NCBI GenBank assembly: GCA_002897735.1
Contig: BDTW01000033.1
Coordinates: 1 to 35,093, forward strand
Reading direction: 5' to 3'
Source: a bacterium BMS3Bbin13
Lineage (GTDB): Bacteria > Pseudomonadota > Gammaproteobacteria > 21-64-14
DNA length: 35,093 nucleotides
The notes below the pieces were generated by a model. The model was not told the origin of the DNA. It did no database searches and saw only the letters and a list, made by a program, of their open reading frames with translations. Below are positions 26,371 to 35,093 of the stretch, piece by piece. The number at the start of each line of letters is the position of its first letter. Within the stretch, counting starts at the first letter, position 1. The position numbers and the translations under genes are program-made.

Positions 26371-28848
26371 ATGAGGCCGACACCGAAGTGCGTGCCGAAA
26401 CACGATTACCTGGGCCTGGACGGCGCATCCATCAAGCGCTCGCTGGCCAACCGGCTGATCTACTCGGTCGGCAAGGACCCCTGCACCGCCACCGACCGCG
26501 ACTGGTTCTACACCCTGGCGTACTTGGTCCGCGACCGGCTCATCGATCGCTGGATGGAGACCCAGCACGCCTATTACCAGGAGGACGCAAAACGCGTCTA
26601 CTACCTGTCGCTGGAGTTCCTCATCGGACGCAGCCTCGCCAACAGCATGCTGAATATGGACTTCTACGAGGAGTGCCGCAGCGCGGTCGAGGAGATGCTC
26701 CTCGACCTGGGGCGCATCGAGGCACTGGAGACCGACGCGGGGCTCGGCAACGGCGGGCTCGGCCGCCTCGCCGCCTGCCTCCTCGACTCCATGGCCACGC
26801 TGCACATCCCGGGCTACGGTTACGGCATCCGCTATGAATACGGCCTGTTCAAGCAATCCATCCGCGACGGGCGCCAGATGGAGCACCCGGAGAACTGGCT
26901 GCGCTACGGCAACCCCTGGGAGTTCGCGCGCCCGGAGGTCCTCTACCTGATCCGCTTCGGCGGCTGCGTCGAGGTCTCGCACGACGCGCAGGGGCGGCTG
27001 TGCCATCGCTGGGCGGGCACCGAGGAGGTCATGGCCATGGCCTACGACACCCCGATTCCCGGCTACCGGACCCATACCGTGAACAACCTGCGCCTGTGGT
27101 CGGCACGCGCCTCGCGCGACTTCAATCTCCAGTACTTCAACGAGGGCGACTACATCGGCGCGCTCCAGGCCCAGATCGAATCCGAGAACCTCTCGCGGGT
27201 CCTGTACCCGGACGATACCAGCGCCGGCGGACGTACGCTGCGCCTGAAGCAGGAGTATTTCTTCGTCAGCGCCTCGCTGCAGGACATCCTGCGCCGCTTC
27301 CTCCAGCATCACGAGCGATTGGAGGAGTTTCCCGACAAGGCGGTGATCCAGCTCAACGACACCCACCCCTCCATCGCGATCCCGGAGCTGATGCGCCTGT
27401 TCCTGGACGAGCACCGGATGGAGTGGGATGCGGCCTGGGACCTGACCACGCGCGTGTTCGCCTACACCAACCACACCCTGATGCCCGAGGCCCTGGAGAC
27501 CTGGCCGGTGACGCTGCTCGGCGATGTGCTGCCGCGGCATCTGCAGATCATCTTCGAGATCAACCGCCGCTTCCTGGTCCAAGTCGCACAGCGCTGGCCC
27601 GGCGACGACGACCGGCTGCGCCGCATGTCGCTCATCGACGAGAAAAACGGGCGGCGCGTGCGGATGGCACACTTGGCGATCGTCGGCAGCCGAAAGGTCA
27701 ACGGCGTCTCGCGCATCCACAGCGAGCTGATGACCCACACGGGGTTCGCGGACTTCGCCGCCCTGTGGCCGGACAAGTTCGTCAATATCACCAACGGCGT
27801 GACCCCGCGCCGCTGGTTGCACCACGCCAATCCGCCGCTCACGCAACTGCTGATCCGGCGCATCGGGCGCGGCTGGATCACCGACCTCGACCAGCTCTGC
27901 GCGCTCCGCCCGCTGGCCGCGGACCCCGAAATGCAGGACGCCTTCCGGGAAGTGAAGCACGCCAACAAGGCCCGCCTCGCACGCATGATCGGCGAGCGAC
28001 TGGGGCTCACCGTCGACACCCGCTCGCTGTTCGATGTGCAGATCAAGCGCATACACGAGTACAAGCGCCAGATCCTCAACGTGCTGCACGTGATCGCGCG
28101 CTACAACCGGCTGCGCGACGGGGCCGCGTCGGATGCAGTCCCGCGCACGGTGATCTTCAGCGGCAAGGCCGCCCCGGGCTACCGCATGGCGAAGCTCATC
28201 ATCGAACTCATCCACGGCGTGGCGAACATCGTGAACCGGGATCCGGCGGTCGGCGACCGGCTGCGGGTGGTGTTCATTCCCAACTATGACGTGACCACCG
28301 CCGAGGACATCATCCCCGCCGCGGAACTCTCGGAGCAGATCTCCACCGCCGGCACCGAGGCCTCCGGGACCGGCAACATGAAACTCGCGATGAACGGGGC
28401 ACTGACCATCGGCACCCTGGATGGGGCGAACATCGAGATCGGCGAGGCGGTGGGCTGGGAGAACCTCTTCATCTTCGGACACCGCAGTGAAGAGGTGCAG
28501 GCGTCGCGGCGCGAGGGCTACGATCCGACCGCCTGTCTCGCGCGCAGCCCGGAACTGGCGCGCGCCGTGGAGATGATCGCCGGGGGCTTCTTCTCACCGG
28601 CCGCGCCGCGCCGCTTCCGCCCGCTCGTGGAATCCCTGACCCGGGGCGGCGATACCTATCTGGTACTCGCGGACTTCGACCCCTATCTGGAAGCCCAGGC
28701 GCGCGTCGACGCCCTGTACCGCGACCCTGCGGAGTGGAACCGCCGGGCGATCCTCAACGTCGCCGGCATGGGCCGCTTCTCCAGCGACCGCACCGTCCGG
28801 GACTACATCCGGGAGATCTGGGGAATACGCCCCGTCGTCCACGATTGA
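26371..28848 (+). CDS. glgP: Glycogen/starch/alpha-glucan phosphorylase
   Basis: This 825-residue pyridoxal-phosphate enzyme releases glucose-1-phosphate from glycogen or maltodextrins. Visible are VYYLSLEFLIGRSLANSMLN, GLGNGGLGRLAACLLDSMATL, YGIRYEYGLFKQ, QLNDTHPSIAIPELMRLF, VNITNGVTPRRWL, FDVQIKRIHEYKRQILN and the PLP site EASGTGNMKLAMNGALTIGTLDGANIEI with the Schiff-base lysine K671. Length is normal. A GGAG site lies 6 nt before the ATG. The open frame extends far upstream, but only from this ATG does homology begin. It is divergent from the HAD phosphatase gene and followed by a REP-like unit. Confidence 0.96.
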   Translation: MRPTPKCVPKHDYLGLDGASIKRSLANRLIYSVGKDPCTATDRDWFYTLAYLVRDRLIDRWMETQHAYYQEDAKRVYYLSLEFLIGRSLANSMLNMDFYEECRSAVEEMLLDLGRIEALETDAGLGNGGLGRLAACLLDSMATLHIPGYGYGIRYEYGLFKQSIRDGRQMEHPENWLRYGNPWEFARPEVLYLIRFGGCVEVSHDAQGRLCHRWAGTEEVMAMAYDTPIPGYRTHTVNNLRLWSARASRDFNLQYFNEGDYIGALQAQIESENLSRVLYPDDTSAGGRTLRLKQEYFFVSASLQDILRRFLQHHERLEEFPDKAVIQLNDTHPSIAIPELMRLFLDEHRMEWDAAWDLTTRVFAYTNHTLMPEALETWPVTLLGDVLPRHLQIIFEINRRFLVQVAQRWPGDDDRLRRMSLIDEKNGRRVRMAHLAIVGSRKVNGVSRIHSELMTHTGFADFAALWPDKFVNITNGVTPRRWLHHANPPLTQLLIRRIGRGWITDLDQLCALRPLAADPEMQDAFREVKHANKARLARMIGERLGLTVDTRSLFDVQIKRIHEYKRQILNVLHVIARYNRLRDGAASDAVPRTVIFSGKAAPGYRMAKLIIELIHGVANIVNRDPAVGDRLRVVFIPNYDVTTAEDIIPAAELSEQISTAGTEASGTGNMKLAMNGALTIGTLDGANIEIGEAVGWENLFIFGHRSEEVQASRREGYDPTACLARSPELARAVEMIAGGFFSPAAPRRFRPLVESLTRGGDTYLVLADFDPYLEAQARVDALYRDPAEWNRRAILNVAGMGRFSSDRTVRDYIREIWGIRPVVHD

Positions 28849-28909
28849 GGGGGCGGGGCGAACACCGGCCGGGGCCGTCGACCATCCCAACGGGGCCGGA
28901 ACCTCGCCC

Positions 28910-28937
28910 GTCGGCGGCGGGGCGAGCCCCGCCCTAC
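28910..28937 (+). repeat. REP-like palindrome between glgP and rho
   Basis: GTCGGCGGCGGGGCGAGCC followed by CCGCCCTAC, between the convergent ends of glgP and rho. A small insertion (GGC) is present in the left arm. Confidence 0.7.
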
Positions 28938-28973
28938 ACCATCCGCGACCGAGCCCGGCCGGGGCCGTATCCT

Positions 28974-30230
28974 CTAGCGCCTCATGGAATCGAAGAACCC
29001 GGCGTTGGTCTTGGTGGCCTTGAGCTTGTCGAGTATGAACTCCATGGCGGCGAGTTCATCCATCGGATGGAGCAACTTGCGCAGGATCCACATCTTCTGC
29101 AGCTCCTCCGGGTCGGTGAGCAGCTCCTCGCGCCGGGTGCCGGAACGGTTGATGTTGATCGCCGGGTAGACGCGCTTCTCGGAGATGCGCCGGTCGAGGT
29201 GGAGTTCCATGTTGCCGGTGCCCTTGAACTCCTCGTAGATCACGTCGTCCATGCGCGAGCCGGTTTCGATCAGCGCGGTGGCGAGAATCGTGAGGCTTCC
29301 CCCCTCCTCGATGTTGCGCGCGGCGCCGAAGAAACGCTTGGGCCGCTGCAGGGCGTTGGCATCGACGCCGCCGGTGAGGACCTTCCCGGAAGCCGGGACC
29401 ACGGTGTTATAGGCGCGCGCCAGACGGGTGATCGAATCCAGCAGGATCACCACGTCGCGCTTGTGTTCGACCAACCGCTTGGCCTTCTCGATCACCATCT
29501 CGGCGACCTGCACGTGGCGCGTCGCCGGCTCGTCGAAGGTGCTGGAGATGACCTCGCCGCACACCAGACGCCGCATCTCCGTGACCTCCTCGGGGCGCTC
29601 GTCGATGAGCAGCACCATGAGGTGGATCTCCGGGTGATTGGCGGCGACCGACTGCGCGATGTTCTGCAGTATCATCGTCTTGCCCGCCTTCGGCGGCGAG
29701 ACGATCAGCCCGCGCTGGCCCTTCCCCACGGGCGAGACGAGGTCGATGATGCGTGCGGTGATGTCCTCGGTGCTGCCGTTTCCGCGCTCGAGCGTCATCC
29801 GCTCCGTGGCATGCAGGGGCGTGAGGTTCTCGAACAGCACCTTGTTCCTGGCGTTCTCCGGCGGCTCGAAGTTGATCTGAGCCACCTTGAGCATCGCGAA
29901 GTAGCGCTCGCCCTCCTTGGGGGGGCGGATGGTGCCGGAGACGGTGTCGCCGGTGCGCAGACTGAAACGCCGGATCTGGCTCGGGGAGACGTAGATGTCG
30001 TCGGGTCCCGCGAGATAGGAGCTGTCGGCCGAACGCAGAAACCCGAAACCGTCCTGGAGGATCTCCAGCACGCCGTCGCCGAAGATGTCCTCGCCGTTGC
30101 GCGCCTGGGACTTGAGGATCGCGAAGATGACGTCCTGTTTGCGCGAGCGCGCCATGCCCTCGACGCCGAGGGATTGCGCCAGGCCGATGAGTTCCGATGC
30201 GGTCTTCTGTTTAAGTTCCGTAAGGTTCAT
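28974..30230 (-). CDS. rho: Transcription termination factor Rho
   Basis: This 418-residue RNA-dependent ATPase/helicase hexamer ends transcription at rut-containing RNAs. It has the N-terminal Rho helix bundle ([18 protein letters not shown]), the OSB cold-shock-like RNA-binding domain ([11 protein letters not shown]...[13 protein letters not shown]), Walker A SPPKAGKT (178-185), [13 protein letters not shown], the Walker [17 protein letters not shown], the Q-loop-like [27 protein letters not shown] and [10 protein letters not shown] near the C-terminus. Length equals that of the E. coli protein (419). trxA lies 178 bp upstream on the same strand, the standard gammaproteobacterial arrangement; the gap may hold a rho leader but no clear promoter is recognised. 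Confidence 0.98.
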   Translation of the reverse strand: MNLTELKQKTASELIGLAQSLGVEGMARSRKQDVIFAILKSQARNGEDIFGDGVLEILQDGFGFLRSADSSYLAGPDDIYVSPSQIRRFSLRTGDTVSGTIRPPKEGERYFAMLKVAQINFEPPENARNKVLFENLTPLHATERMTLERGNGSTEDITARIIDLVSPVGKGQRGLIVSPPKAGKTMILQNIAQSVAANHPEIHLMVLLIDERPEEVTEMRRLVCGEVISSTFDEPATRHVQVAEMVIEKAKRLVEHKRDVVILLDSITRLARAYNTVVPASGKVLTGGVDANALQRPKRFFGAARNIEEGGSLTILATALIETGSRMDDVIYEEFKGTGNMELHLDRRISEKRVYPAININRSGTRREELLTDPEELQKMWILRKLLHPMDELAAMEFILDKLKATKTNAGFFDSMRR

Positions 30231-30408
30231 GTCAGGGTGCCATTCGACCGGGGCCGGGCGGGTGCGCGGAAAACGAAAGGGTTGGGGAACGATTGCGAAA
30301 CGGGTCGGGGTACGATCGGCACGGCATGCGCCGGGCCGACCGCTCTCCGCCTGCGGACTCTATCACCTCGCGCGATCCCGATCCAGGGATCCGGCCCATG
30401 CGACGAAC

Positions 30409-30735
30409 TCACAGGTTGCTGTCCAGAAACGCGGCGAGTTGGGCTCGGGAGACCGCGCCCACCTTGGTGGCCTCGACGTTGCCGTTCTTGAACAGCATCA
30501 GGGTCGGGATGCCGCGGATGCCGTACTTCGGCGGCGTGGCCGGGTTCTCGTCGATGTTGAGCTTGGCGATGCGCACCCTGCCGGCGTACTCACCGGCGAT
30601 CTCGTCGAGGATCGGCGCGATCATCTTGCAGGGGCCGCACCACTCGGCCCAGTAGTCCACCAGGACCGGGGTCCCGGATTTCAGGACTTCGTTCTCGAAA
30701 CTGTCATCCGTCACATACACGATGTTCTCGCTCAC
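30409..30735 (-). CDS. trxA: Thioredoxin 1
   Basis: This 108-residue cytosolic disulfide reductase has the active site WCGPC (32-36), [12 protein letters not shown] context, the buried aspartate in LVDYW, and the cis-proline in GIPTLMLF (P77). Length is typical. Translation starts at GTG 30735 with a GGAGG ribosome-binding site 9 nt upstream; a longer frame upstream is unconserved. It precedes rho and is divergent from rhlB, as in E. coli. Confidence 0.96.
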   Translation of the reverse strand: MSENIVYVTDDSFENEVLKSGTPVLVDYWAEWCGPCKMIAPILDEIAGEYAGRVRIAKLNIDENPATPPKYGIRGIPTLMLFKNGNVEATKVGAVSRAQLAAFLDSNL

Positions 30736-30769
30736 GTCGTCTGCCTCCAGGATGCATTTCGTCTTTTGC

Positions 30770-31034
30770 GACCTTAGCAAGGCGCACGCCAAACCGGCGG
30801 AGCCGGTACTGCTCGGTAACCGTGAGGGATCGGAAACGGCGCTTCGTGCCATCCCCGGATCGCACGGGACCCGCATTCAGACCGATCCCCCCGCCGCGAA
30901 GTGCGACCGCCCCGGATAACCGCGCTCCGCGCTTCCCGGGCTACTCCGACAGTCCCTTGCCTGCGATGGGCCGATATCCGAAGGGAGCGACTGCCCGGTG
31001 AATCCGGGCGCTGGACGGGATTTTTGCTAAGGTC
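30770..31034. promoter_or_regulatory. trxA/rhlB divergent region with an 11-bp inverted pair
   Basis: GACCTTAGCAA (30770-30780) and its exact reverse complement TTGCTAAGGTC (31024-31034) face outward toward trxA and rhlB. In each gene's own orientation the element reads TTGCTAAGGTC and lies 35-98 bp before the start. Between them is a degenerate CCCGGAT...CCGGGCTAC palindromic repeat (30911-30943). No strong sigma-70 hexamers are recognised in this 386-bp gap. Confidence 0.4.
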
Positions 31035-31121
31035 TTTTAGGATAGCGCGGTTCATTTCAACCCAAAGCCGTTGGTTTTTCAAGTCCACTCTCGCCCCCAG
31101 TTGCGGTATGCTGTCGAACCT

Positions 31122-32390
31122 ATGAGCAAGAATCCCCTGACGGACGTCCCATTCTCCCGCTTCGACCTGCCCGTTCCGATATCTCAAGGCATTGAAGAAG
31201 CGGGGTTTGTATACTGCACCCCGATCCAATCCCGAACTCTGCCCCTGGTCCTGGCCGGACGCGACGTGGCCGGCCAGGCGCAGACCGGGACCGGAAAAAC
31301 GGCCGCATTCCTGATCGCAACGCTGAACCACCTGTTGCGTCACCCGCGCACGCAGCCGCCGGAGTGCCCGCGCCCCCGCGCACTGATTCTCGCGCCCACC
31401 CGGGAACTGGCGATCCAGATCCATCGCGACGCCGAGGTGCTCAACCGCCACTGCGGACTGCGCCTGGGCCTCGCCTACGGGGGCACCGGCTACGAGAGCC
31501 AGCGCGAGACCCTCAAGGCCGGCGTGGATATCCTCATCGGGACGCCCGGACGCATCATCGATTACTTCAAGCAGCACGTGTTCGACCTCAAGGATGCCCG
31601 GGTGGTGGTGCTCGATGAGGCCGACCGCATGTTCGACCTGGGCTTCATCCGCGACATCCGCTTCCTGCTGCGCCACTGCCCGGCGCCGGAGCAGCGCCTG
31701 AGCCTGTTGTTCTCGGCGACCCTGTCCTTCCGGGTGATGGAACTGGCCTACGAGCACATGAACAACCCGGAGCTGGTGCAGGTGGAACCGGAGAAGCTCA
31801 CGGTCGATCAGGTCCGCCAGCGCGTCTATTACACCGCCAACGAGGACAAGATCCCGCTTCTGCTCGGCCTGCTGGGGCACATGGATCCGAGACGCAGCAT
31901 CATATTCGTGAACACCAAGCGCGACGCGGAGCGCGTGGAACGCTACCTGGAGGCCAACGGCTTCCACGCCGGGATGCTCTCCGGCGACGTCCCGCAGCAG
32001 AAGCGCCAGCACCTGCTGGCCCAATTTCTCGGCGGCAATCTCCCGGTGCTGGTGGCCACCGACGTGGCGGCACGCGGGCTGCACATCCCGGACGTCACCC
32101 ACGTCTTCAACTTCGACCTGCCGCAGGATGCGGAGGACTATGTGCACCGCATCGGGCGCACCGCGCGCCTCGGCGCCGAGGGCGACGCCATCAGCTTCGC
32201 CTGCGAGCGCTACGCCTACTCGCTGCCGGACATCGAAAACTACATCGGCCAGAAAATCCCCCGGGAGCCGGTCGAGCCGGCGATGCTCGTGACCCCCATC
32301 GCCCCGGCACGGCGCGAACGGCGCCCGCACGAAGCGGGCCGCGGGGGTGACCCGCAGCGCCGGCATCGGACGCGCAGTTCCTCGGCCTGA
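31122..32390 (+). CDS. rhlB: DEAD-box ATP-dependent RNA helicase RhlB
   Basis: This 422-residue helicase unwinds structured RNA as part of the RNase E degradosome in gammaproteobacteria. Motifs in order: Q motif ([11 protein letters not shown], 28-36), Walker A AQTGTGKT (53-60), [22 protein letters not shown] (165-168), [33 protein letters not shown] and [10 protein letters not shown]. The short basic tail ([13 protein letters not shown]...) follows. Length is as in E. coli (421). The ATG at 31122 matches the family start [12 protein letters not shown]. gspC starts 11 bp after its stop. Confidence 0.96.
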   Translation: MSKNPLTDVPFSRFDLPVPISQGIEEAGFVYCTPIQSRTLPLVLAGRDVAGQAQTGTGKTAAFLIATLNHLLRHPRTQPPECPRPRALILAPTRELAIQIHRDAEVLNRHCGLRLGLAYGGTGYESQRETLKAGVDILIGTPGRIIDYFKQHVFDLKDARVVVLDEADRMFDLGFIRDIRFLLRHCPAPEQRLSLLFSATLSFRVMELAYEHMNNPELVQVEPEKLTVDQVRQRVYYTANEDKIPLLLGLLGHMDPRRSIIFVNTKRDAERVERYLEANGFHAGMLSGDVPQQKRQHLLAQFLGGNLPVLVATDVAARGLHIPDVTHVFNFDLPQDAEDYVHRIGRTARLGAEGDAISFACERYAYSLPDIENYIGQKIPREPVEPAMLVTPIAPARRERRPHEAGRGGDPQRRHRTRSSSA

Positions 32391-32401
32391 GCACCGCCGC
32401 C

Positions 32402-33268
32402 GTGGTCCCCGTGGCGTGGAACGAGGCGGTGCCGGACATCCTGCGCCGGCTGCAGGATGCGCGCCGGCTGCGGGCGGGATTGAACCTGCTGCTGATCCTG
32501 GCCATCGCCCACGGGCTGGCGACCCTCACCTGGCTGCTGGCACCGGCGCCGCGCGCCGTCCCTCCCCCGCCGCAGACGGCGGCGGCTCCGACGGTCCGTG
32601 ACCTGGGACCGGACGATGCACGCATCGCCGCCCTGCACCTGTTCGGGGTCGCACCCCGGGAAGGCGCGGCGGGCGCCCCCATCAACGCCCCGGAGACCAC
32701 CCTCAAGCTGGTGCTCAACGGCGTGCTCGCGGCGACCGACATCCAGGCGGCGCGGGCGATCATCCGCACACCCGACGGCACCGAGAAACCCTACCGCGTG
32801 GGCGATCTCCTGCCCGGAAACGCGATTCTCAAGGAGATCTACCCGGACCGGGTGCTGCTCGAGCGCAACGGACGCTACGAAACGCTGCCGTTGCCGCGCG
32901 GGCAGGGCGGAAACCTCGGCGCACCGGCGCGCACCGGGACCGATCCGGCGCTGGCACGCAAACTGCGCACCTATCGCCGGCGACTGGTGTCCAATCCCGG
33001 CTCCGTGTTCCGGTTGCTGCGGCTGATCCCCACCCGCCAGGACGGACAGTTCGTGGGCTTCCGCGTCTATCCCGCGCGCGACCGGGCGCTGTTCGCGCGC
33101 GTCGGGCTGCGGCCCGGGGATCTGGTCACCGCGGTCAACGGCATCCCGCTCGACGACGCGCGCAACAGCATGCACGCGCTGCAGGCGTTGCGCAGCGCGA
33201 ACTCGATCCAACTCTCGGTGCTGCGCGGCGGCCGACCGGTCAGCCTCAACCTCGACCTCAACCCGTAG
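32402..33268 (+). CDS. gspC: Type II secretion system inner-membrane protein GspC
   Basis: This 288-residue protein couples the inner-membrane platform of the type II secretion system to the outer-membrane secretin. A short cytoplasmic N-terminus and one TM helix (about 24-46, RAGLNLLLILAIAHGLATLTWLL) are followed by a Pro-rich linker, the HR domain (about 70-165, IAALHLFGVAP...LKLVLNGVLAATD...YRVGDLLPGNAILKEIYPDRVLLERNGRYETLPL) and a C-terminal PDZ domain (about 200-288, VGFRVYPARDRALFARVGLRPGDLVTAVNGIPL). The start is GTG with a weak ribosome-binding site, 11 bp after rhlB. gspD, its usual neighbour, does not follow; instead come repeats and an opposed mscS-like gene. Confidence 0.9.
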   Translation: MVPVAWNEAVPDILRRLQDARRLRAGLNLLLILAIAHGLATLTWLLAPAPRAVPPPPQTAAAPTVRDLGPDDARIAALHLFGVAPREGAAGAPINAPETTLKLVLNGVLAATDIQAARAIIRTPDGTEKPYRVGDLLPGNAILKEIYPDRVLLERNGRYETLPLPRGQGGNLGAPARTGTDPALARKLRTYRRRLVSNPGSVFRLLRLIPTRQDGQFVGFRVYPARDRALFARVGLRPGDLVTAVNGIPLDDARNSMHALQALRSANSIQLSVLRGGRPVSLNLDLNP

Positions 33269-33296
33269 CCTACGCGGCAAGGGAATCCCCAACGTC

Positions 33297-33522
33297 GTCG
33301 GCGGGGCCAGCCCCGCCCTACAGATCCATGACAGCCGCGGGGCACGGTAGGGCCGGGCTCGCCCGGCCGACATCGCCAAAACTCGAATCACAATCGAAAC
33401 CCCGAACACCGTCGGCGGGTCGAGGCCCGCCCCACAGGGGATGCCGCCCCGGCGGGGCGGGTCCCGCCCCACGGAACCCATGACGAGCGCGGGACACGTA
33501 GGGCCGGGCTCGCCCGGCCGAC
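33297..33522. repeat. BIME-like cluster of four alternating REP-like palindromes
   Basis: Units at 33297-33321 (plus), 33347-33371 (minus), 33411-33435 (plus) and 33498-33522 (minus) fill the 282-bp gap between the convergent gspC and mechanosensitive-channel genes. A further CCCCGGCGGGGCGGGTCC element lies between the last two. Alternating orientation is the hallmark of BIMEs. Confidence 0.8.
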
Positions 33523-33550
33523 GTCGTGGAACCACGCATCGACCCGCCCT

Positions 33551-34477
33551 TCACGAGGGGCCGCCGCGCGAGCCCTCCAGGATCTGCACGGCCAGGGGTT
33601 TGGTCGCCTCGCCGACGTAGAGCGAGCGATGCGGGAACGGGATCTCGATACCCTCGCGGTCGAAGGCCTGCTTGACGCGGCGCAGGAACTGGCGCCCCAC
33701 CTCCCACTGCTTGATCGGTCGCGTGCGGATGCGGCCCTTGATGATCACGGCGGAGTCGGCGAGCTGGTCGACACCGAAGATCTCCACGTCATCGATCAGC
33801 AGCGGCCCGAAGTACTCGTCGGCGCGCAGCCCCTTGGCCACCCGGTGCAGGACCTCGACCACGTGATCGGTATCCTCCTTATAGGCGACACCGATCTCGA
33901 AGACGTACGCCGACCATTCCTTGGTCAGGTTGGAGAGACTGTTGATGGTACCGTTGGGGAAGATATGCACAATACCGGACAGATCGCGCAGGATCAGGGT
34001 GCGGAAGTTGATCGCCTCGACCAGACCGCCGGTGCCGTTGACCACCGCCACGTCGCCGACCCGCACCTGATTCTCCAGGATCAGAAAAAAGCCGGAGATG
34101 ACGTCGCGCACCAGATTCTGGGCGCCGAAGCCGACCGCCAGACCGGCGACTCCGGCGCCGGCCAGGATCGGGCCTATATTGATCCCGATCTGGCCGAGGA
34201 TGATCAGTACCGCCATGATCCAGATCACCAGCACCACACCCTGGCGCAGCAGGCGCACCAGGGTCTCGGCACGCTTGCGCGCCTCCAGCGCGCCCTCGCC
34301 CTGCGCCGCGGCGCGCCGTTCCAACTCCTGTTCGAAACGCCGGAACGCGGAGTGCAGCACCGCGATCAGCACGCGGGCGATCACCAGGACCAGCACCACG
34401 CGCAACACCCCGGCGCCGACGGCGCCCCAGTCCACACCCGCGAAATACTGCATCAGTCGTTCGATCGGCAGGTTCAT
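33551..34477 (-). CDS. Small-conductance mechanosensitive channel (MscS family)
   Basis: This 308-residue inner-membrane channel releases solutes on hypo-osmotic shock. Three TM helices are visible: about 18-42 (GAVGAGVLRVVLVLVIARV), 78-98 (QGVVLVIWIMAVLIILGQIG) and the pore-lining TM3 (about 102-135, IGPILAGAGVAGLAVGFGAQ followed by NLVRDVISGFFLILEN). The beta domain (VRVGDVAVVNGTGGLVEAINFRTLILRD) and the C-terminal alpha/beta domain (IKGRIRTRPIKQWEVGRQFLRRVKQAFDREGIEIPFPHRSLYV) are typical. The ATG at 34477 (MNLPIERLMQ) is preceded by a GGGGAA site. It may be monocistronic. Confidence 0.93.
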   Translation of the reverse strand: MNLPIERLMQYFAGVDWGAVGAGVLRVVLVLVIARVLIAVLHSAFRRFEQELERRAAAQGEGALEARKRAETLVRLLRQGVVLVIWIMAVLIILGQIGINIGPILAGAGVAGLAVGFGAQNLVRDVISGFFLILENQVRVGDVAVVNGTGGLVEAINFRTLILRDLSGIVHIFPNGTINSLSNLTKEWSAYVFEIGVAYKEDTDHVVEVLHRVAKGLRADEYFGPLLIDDVEIFGVDQLADSAVIIKGRIRTRPIKQWEVGRQFLRRVKQAFDREGIEIPFPHRSLYVGEATKPLAVQILEGSRGGPS

Positions 34478-34733
34478 ATCGCATTCCCCGGGTTGTGCGG
34501 CGGCCTTCGCCGCGCATCGCACCACCGGGCGCCGCGCGGGCGCCGCGCTTTCACCTTACCATTATTCGCCGCACCGATCCGACCGGGCCGGCCGGGCCTC
34601 GAGGCGGGCACACCGCACGAATCTTCCGCAACGGTGAACCACCCGTGCCTCGTAGCGGCGACAACGATCGTGCAGGGTCGGGATACGGCCCGGCGGTCCA
34701 CGCCCGGGATCCGTCGATTCCGGGGGCGTGCGC

Positions 34734-35093
34734 TCAACCGGGGCGCGGCACGAGGAAGCGCCGGCCCGCGTAGCGCAGGACGAGGCCGCCGGAGGTGATC
34801 TCCTCGAGCACCTCGCCGCCGGGCAACTGCTGTCCCTCGCGGTATTTGTGCAGGTTGATCAGGACCCAGCGCAACGCCCGCCGCGGCGAGTAGACGTACA
34901 CCTCGATATTCAGCTTCGGGAGCTGGGCGCGGAAACTCGCGGGCAGATCGTCCAGGCGCGGCACCGGTAGGGCCGCCGGGCGCGGTGCCGGGGGCGCGGC
35001 GACGCGGACGGGCGCAACGGCGCGGACGAGCGGCCGGGAACGCGGTGCGGGCGGCGGGGCCGGCGAGGGGTGCGCCACCGCGCGCGGGGGGCG
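34734..35093 (-). CDS. gspB: Type II secretion protein GspB, C-terminal part (runs off the window)
   Basis: The frame remains open to the window end, so the gene is partial and its start is outside. The visible 120 or so codons encode a Pro/Ala-rich linker and a T2SSB domain: LPASFRAQLPKLNIEVYVYS, ALRWVLINLHKYREGQQLPGGEVLEEITSGGLVLRYAGRRFLV. GspB (ExeB type) is an inner-membrane protein that works with the ATPase GspA to place the secretin in the outer membrane. With gspC in the same window it indicates a type II secretion system; gspA may lie just beyond the edge. Confidence 0.8.
   Translation of the reverse strand, partial: RPPRAVAHPSPAPPPAPRSRPLVRAVAPVRVAAPPAPRPAALPVPRLDDLPASFRAQLPKLNIEVYVYSPRRALRWVLINLHKYREGQQLPGGEVLEEITSGGLVLRYAGRRFLVPRPG

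Noticed and set aside
26233-28482. Long upstream extension of the HAD gene on the minus strand
   Set aside because: It is antisense to glgP and unconserved; the HAD motif I begins immediately after the ATG at 26232.
28849-28937. An intrinsic terminator after glgP
   Set aside because: The hairpin belongs to the REP-like family and is not followed by a T-run, so terminator function cannot be claimed.

Overview
The window is G+C-rich chromosomal DNA (one A+T-rich patch near 3.8-4.0 kb and another around a toxin-antitoxin pair at 8.7-9.4 kb). It comes from a gammaproteobacterium. The evidence is the housekeeping set aroQ-accB-accC, prmA-DUF3426-dusB-fis-purH, purD, the divergent trxA-rho / rhlB pair and type II secretion genes (gspC, gspB), all with gammaproteobacterial layouts. 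The genus cannot be fixed from sequence alone; an anaerobic or facultative sulfur or phototrophic lineage is possible but unproven.

Layout. (1) 1-6.1 kb is an accessory strip: a DUF4143-type AAA ATPase, a HipA-family kinase (YjjJ type) between two ~300-bp direct repeats, an intact ParDE/RelBE-like pair, wreckage of two more toxins (vapC, relE) and at least four repeat families. Its left edge carries a decayed copy of the aroQ promoter region. (2) 6.2-8.7 kb: aroQ-accB-accC. (3) 8.7-9.3 kb: yefM-yoeB with a recognisable operator. (4) 9.4-25.2 kb, nearly all minus strand: purD, a membrane EAL protein with a degenerate GGDEF domain, a small secreted protein (plus strand), a two-gene BadF/HgdB-like ATP-driven reductase/dehydratase system, purH, fis, dusB, a zinc-ribbon DUF3426 protein and prmA. 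(5) 25.4-28.8 kb: a HAD-IIB phosphatase divergent from glycogen phosphorylase, each start preceded by a perfect hairpin. (6) 29.0-33.3 kb: rho and trxA (minus) divergent from rhlB and gspC (plus). (7) 33.5-35.1 kb: an MscS channel and the C-terminus of GspB, which runs off the window.

How it fits together. Many gammaproteobacteria carry aroQ-accB-accC-prmA-DUF3426-dusB-fis-purH-purD on one strand. Here everything from prmA to purD is flipped, so accC meets the 3' end of purD, and REP-like palindromes in opposite orientation lie at both junctions. About 9.3 kb, including the BadF/HgdB-like system, separates purH from purD. The same REP-like family occurs in nearly every larger intergenic gap, and its conserved TAG is the stop codon of fis, yoeB and the HAD gene.

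Best candidate for an undescribed system: the operon at 14865-19805. It encodes one polypeptide with two complete activase ATPase domains plus a DUF2229 region, and a cysteine-rich partner protein. Its substrate cannot be read from the sequence.
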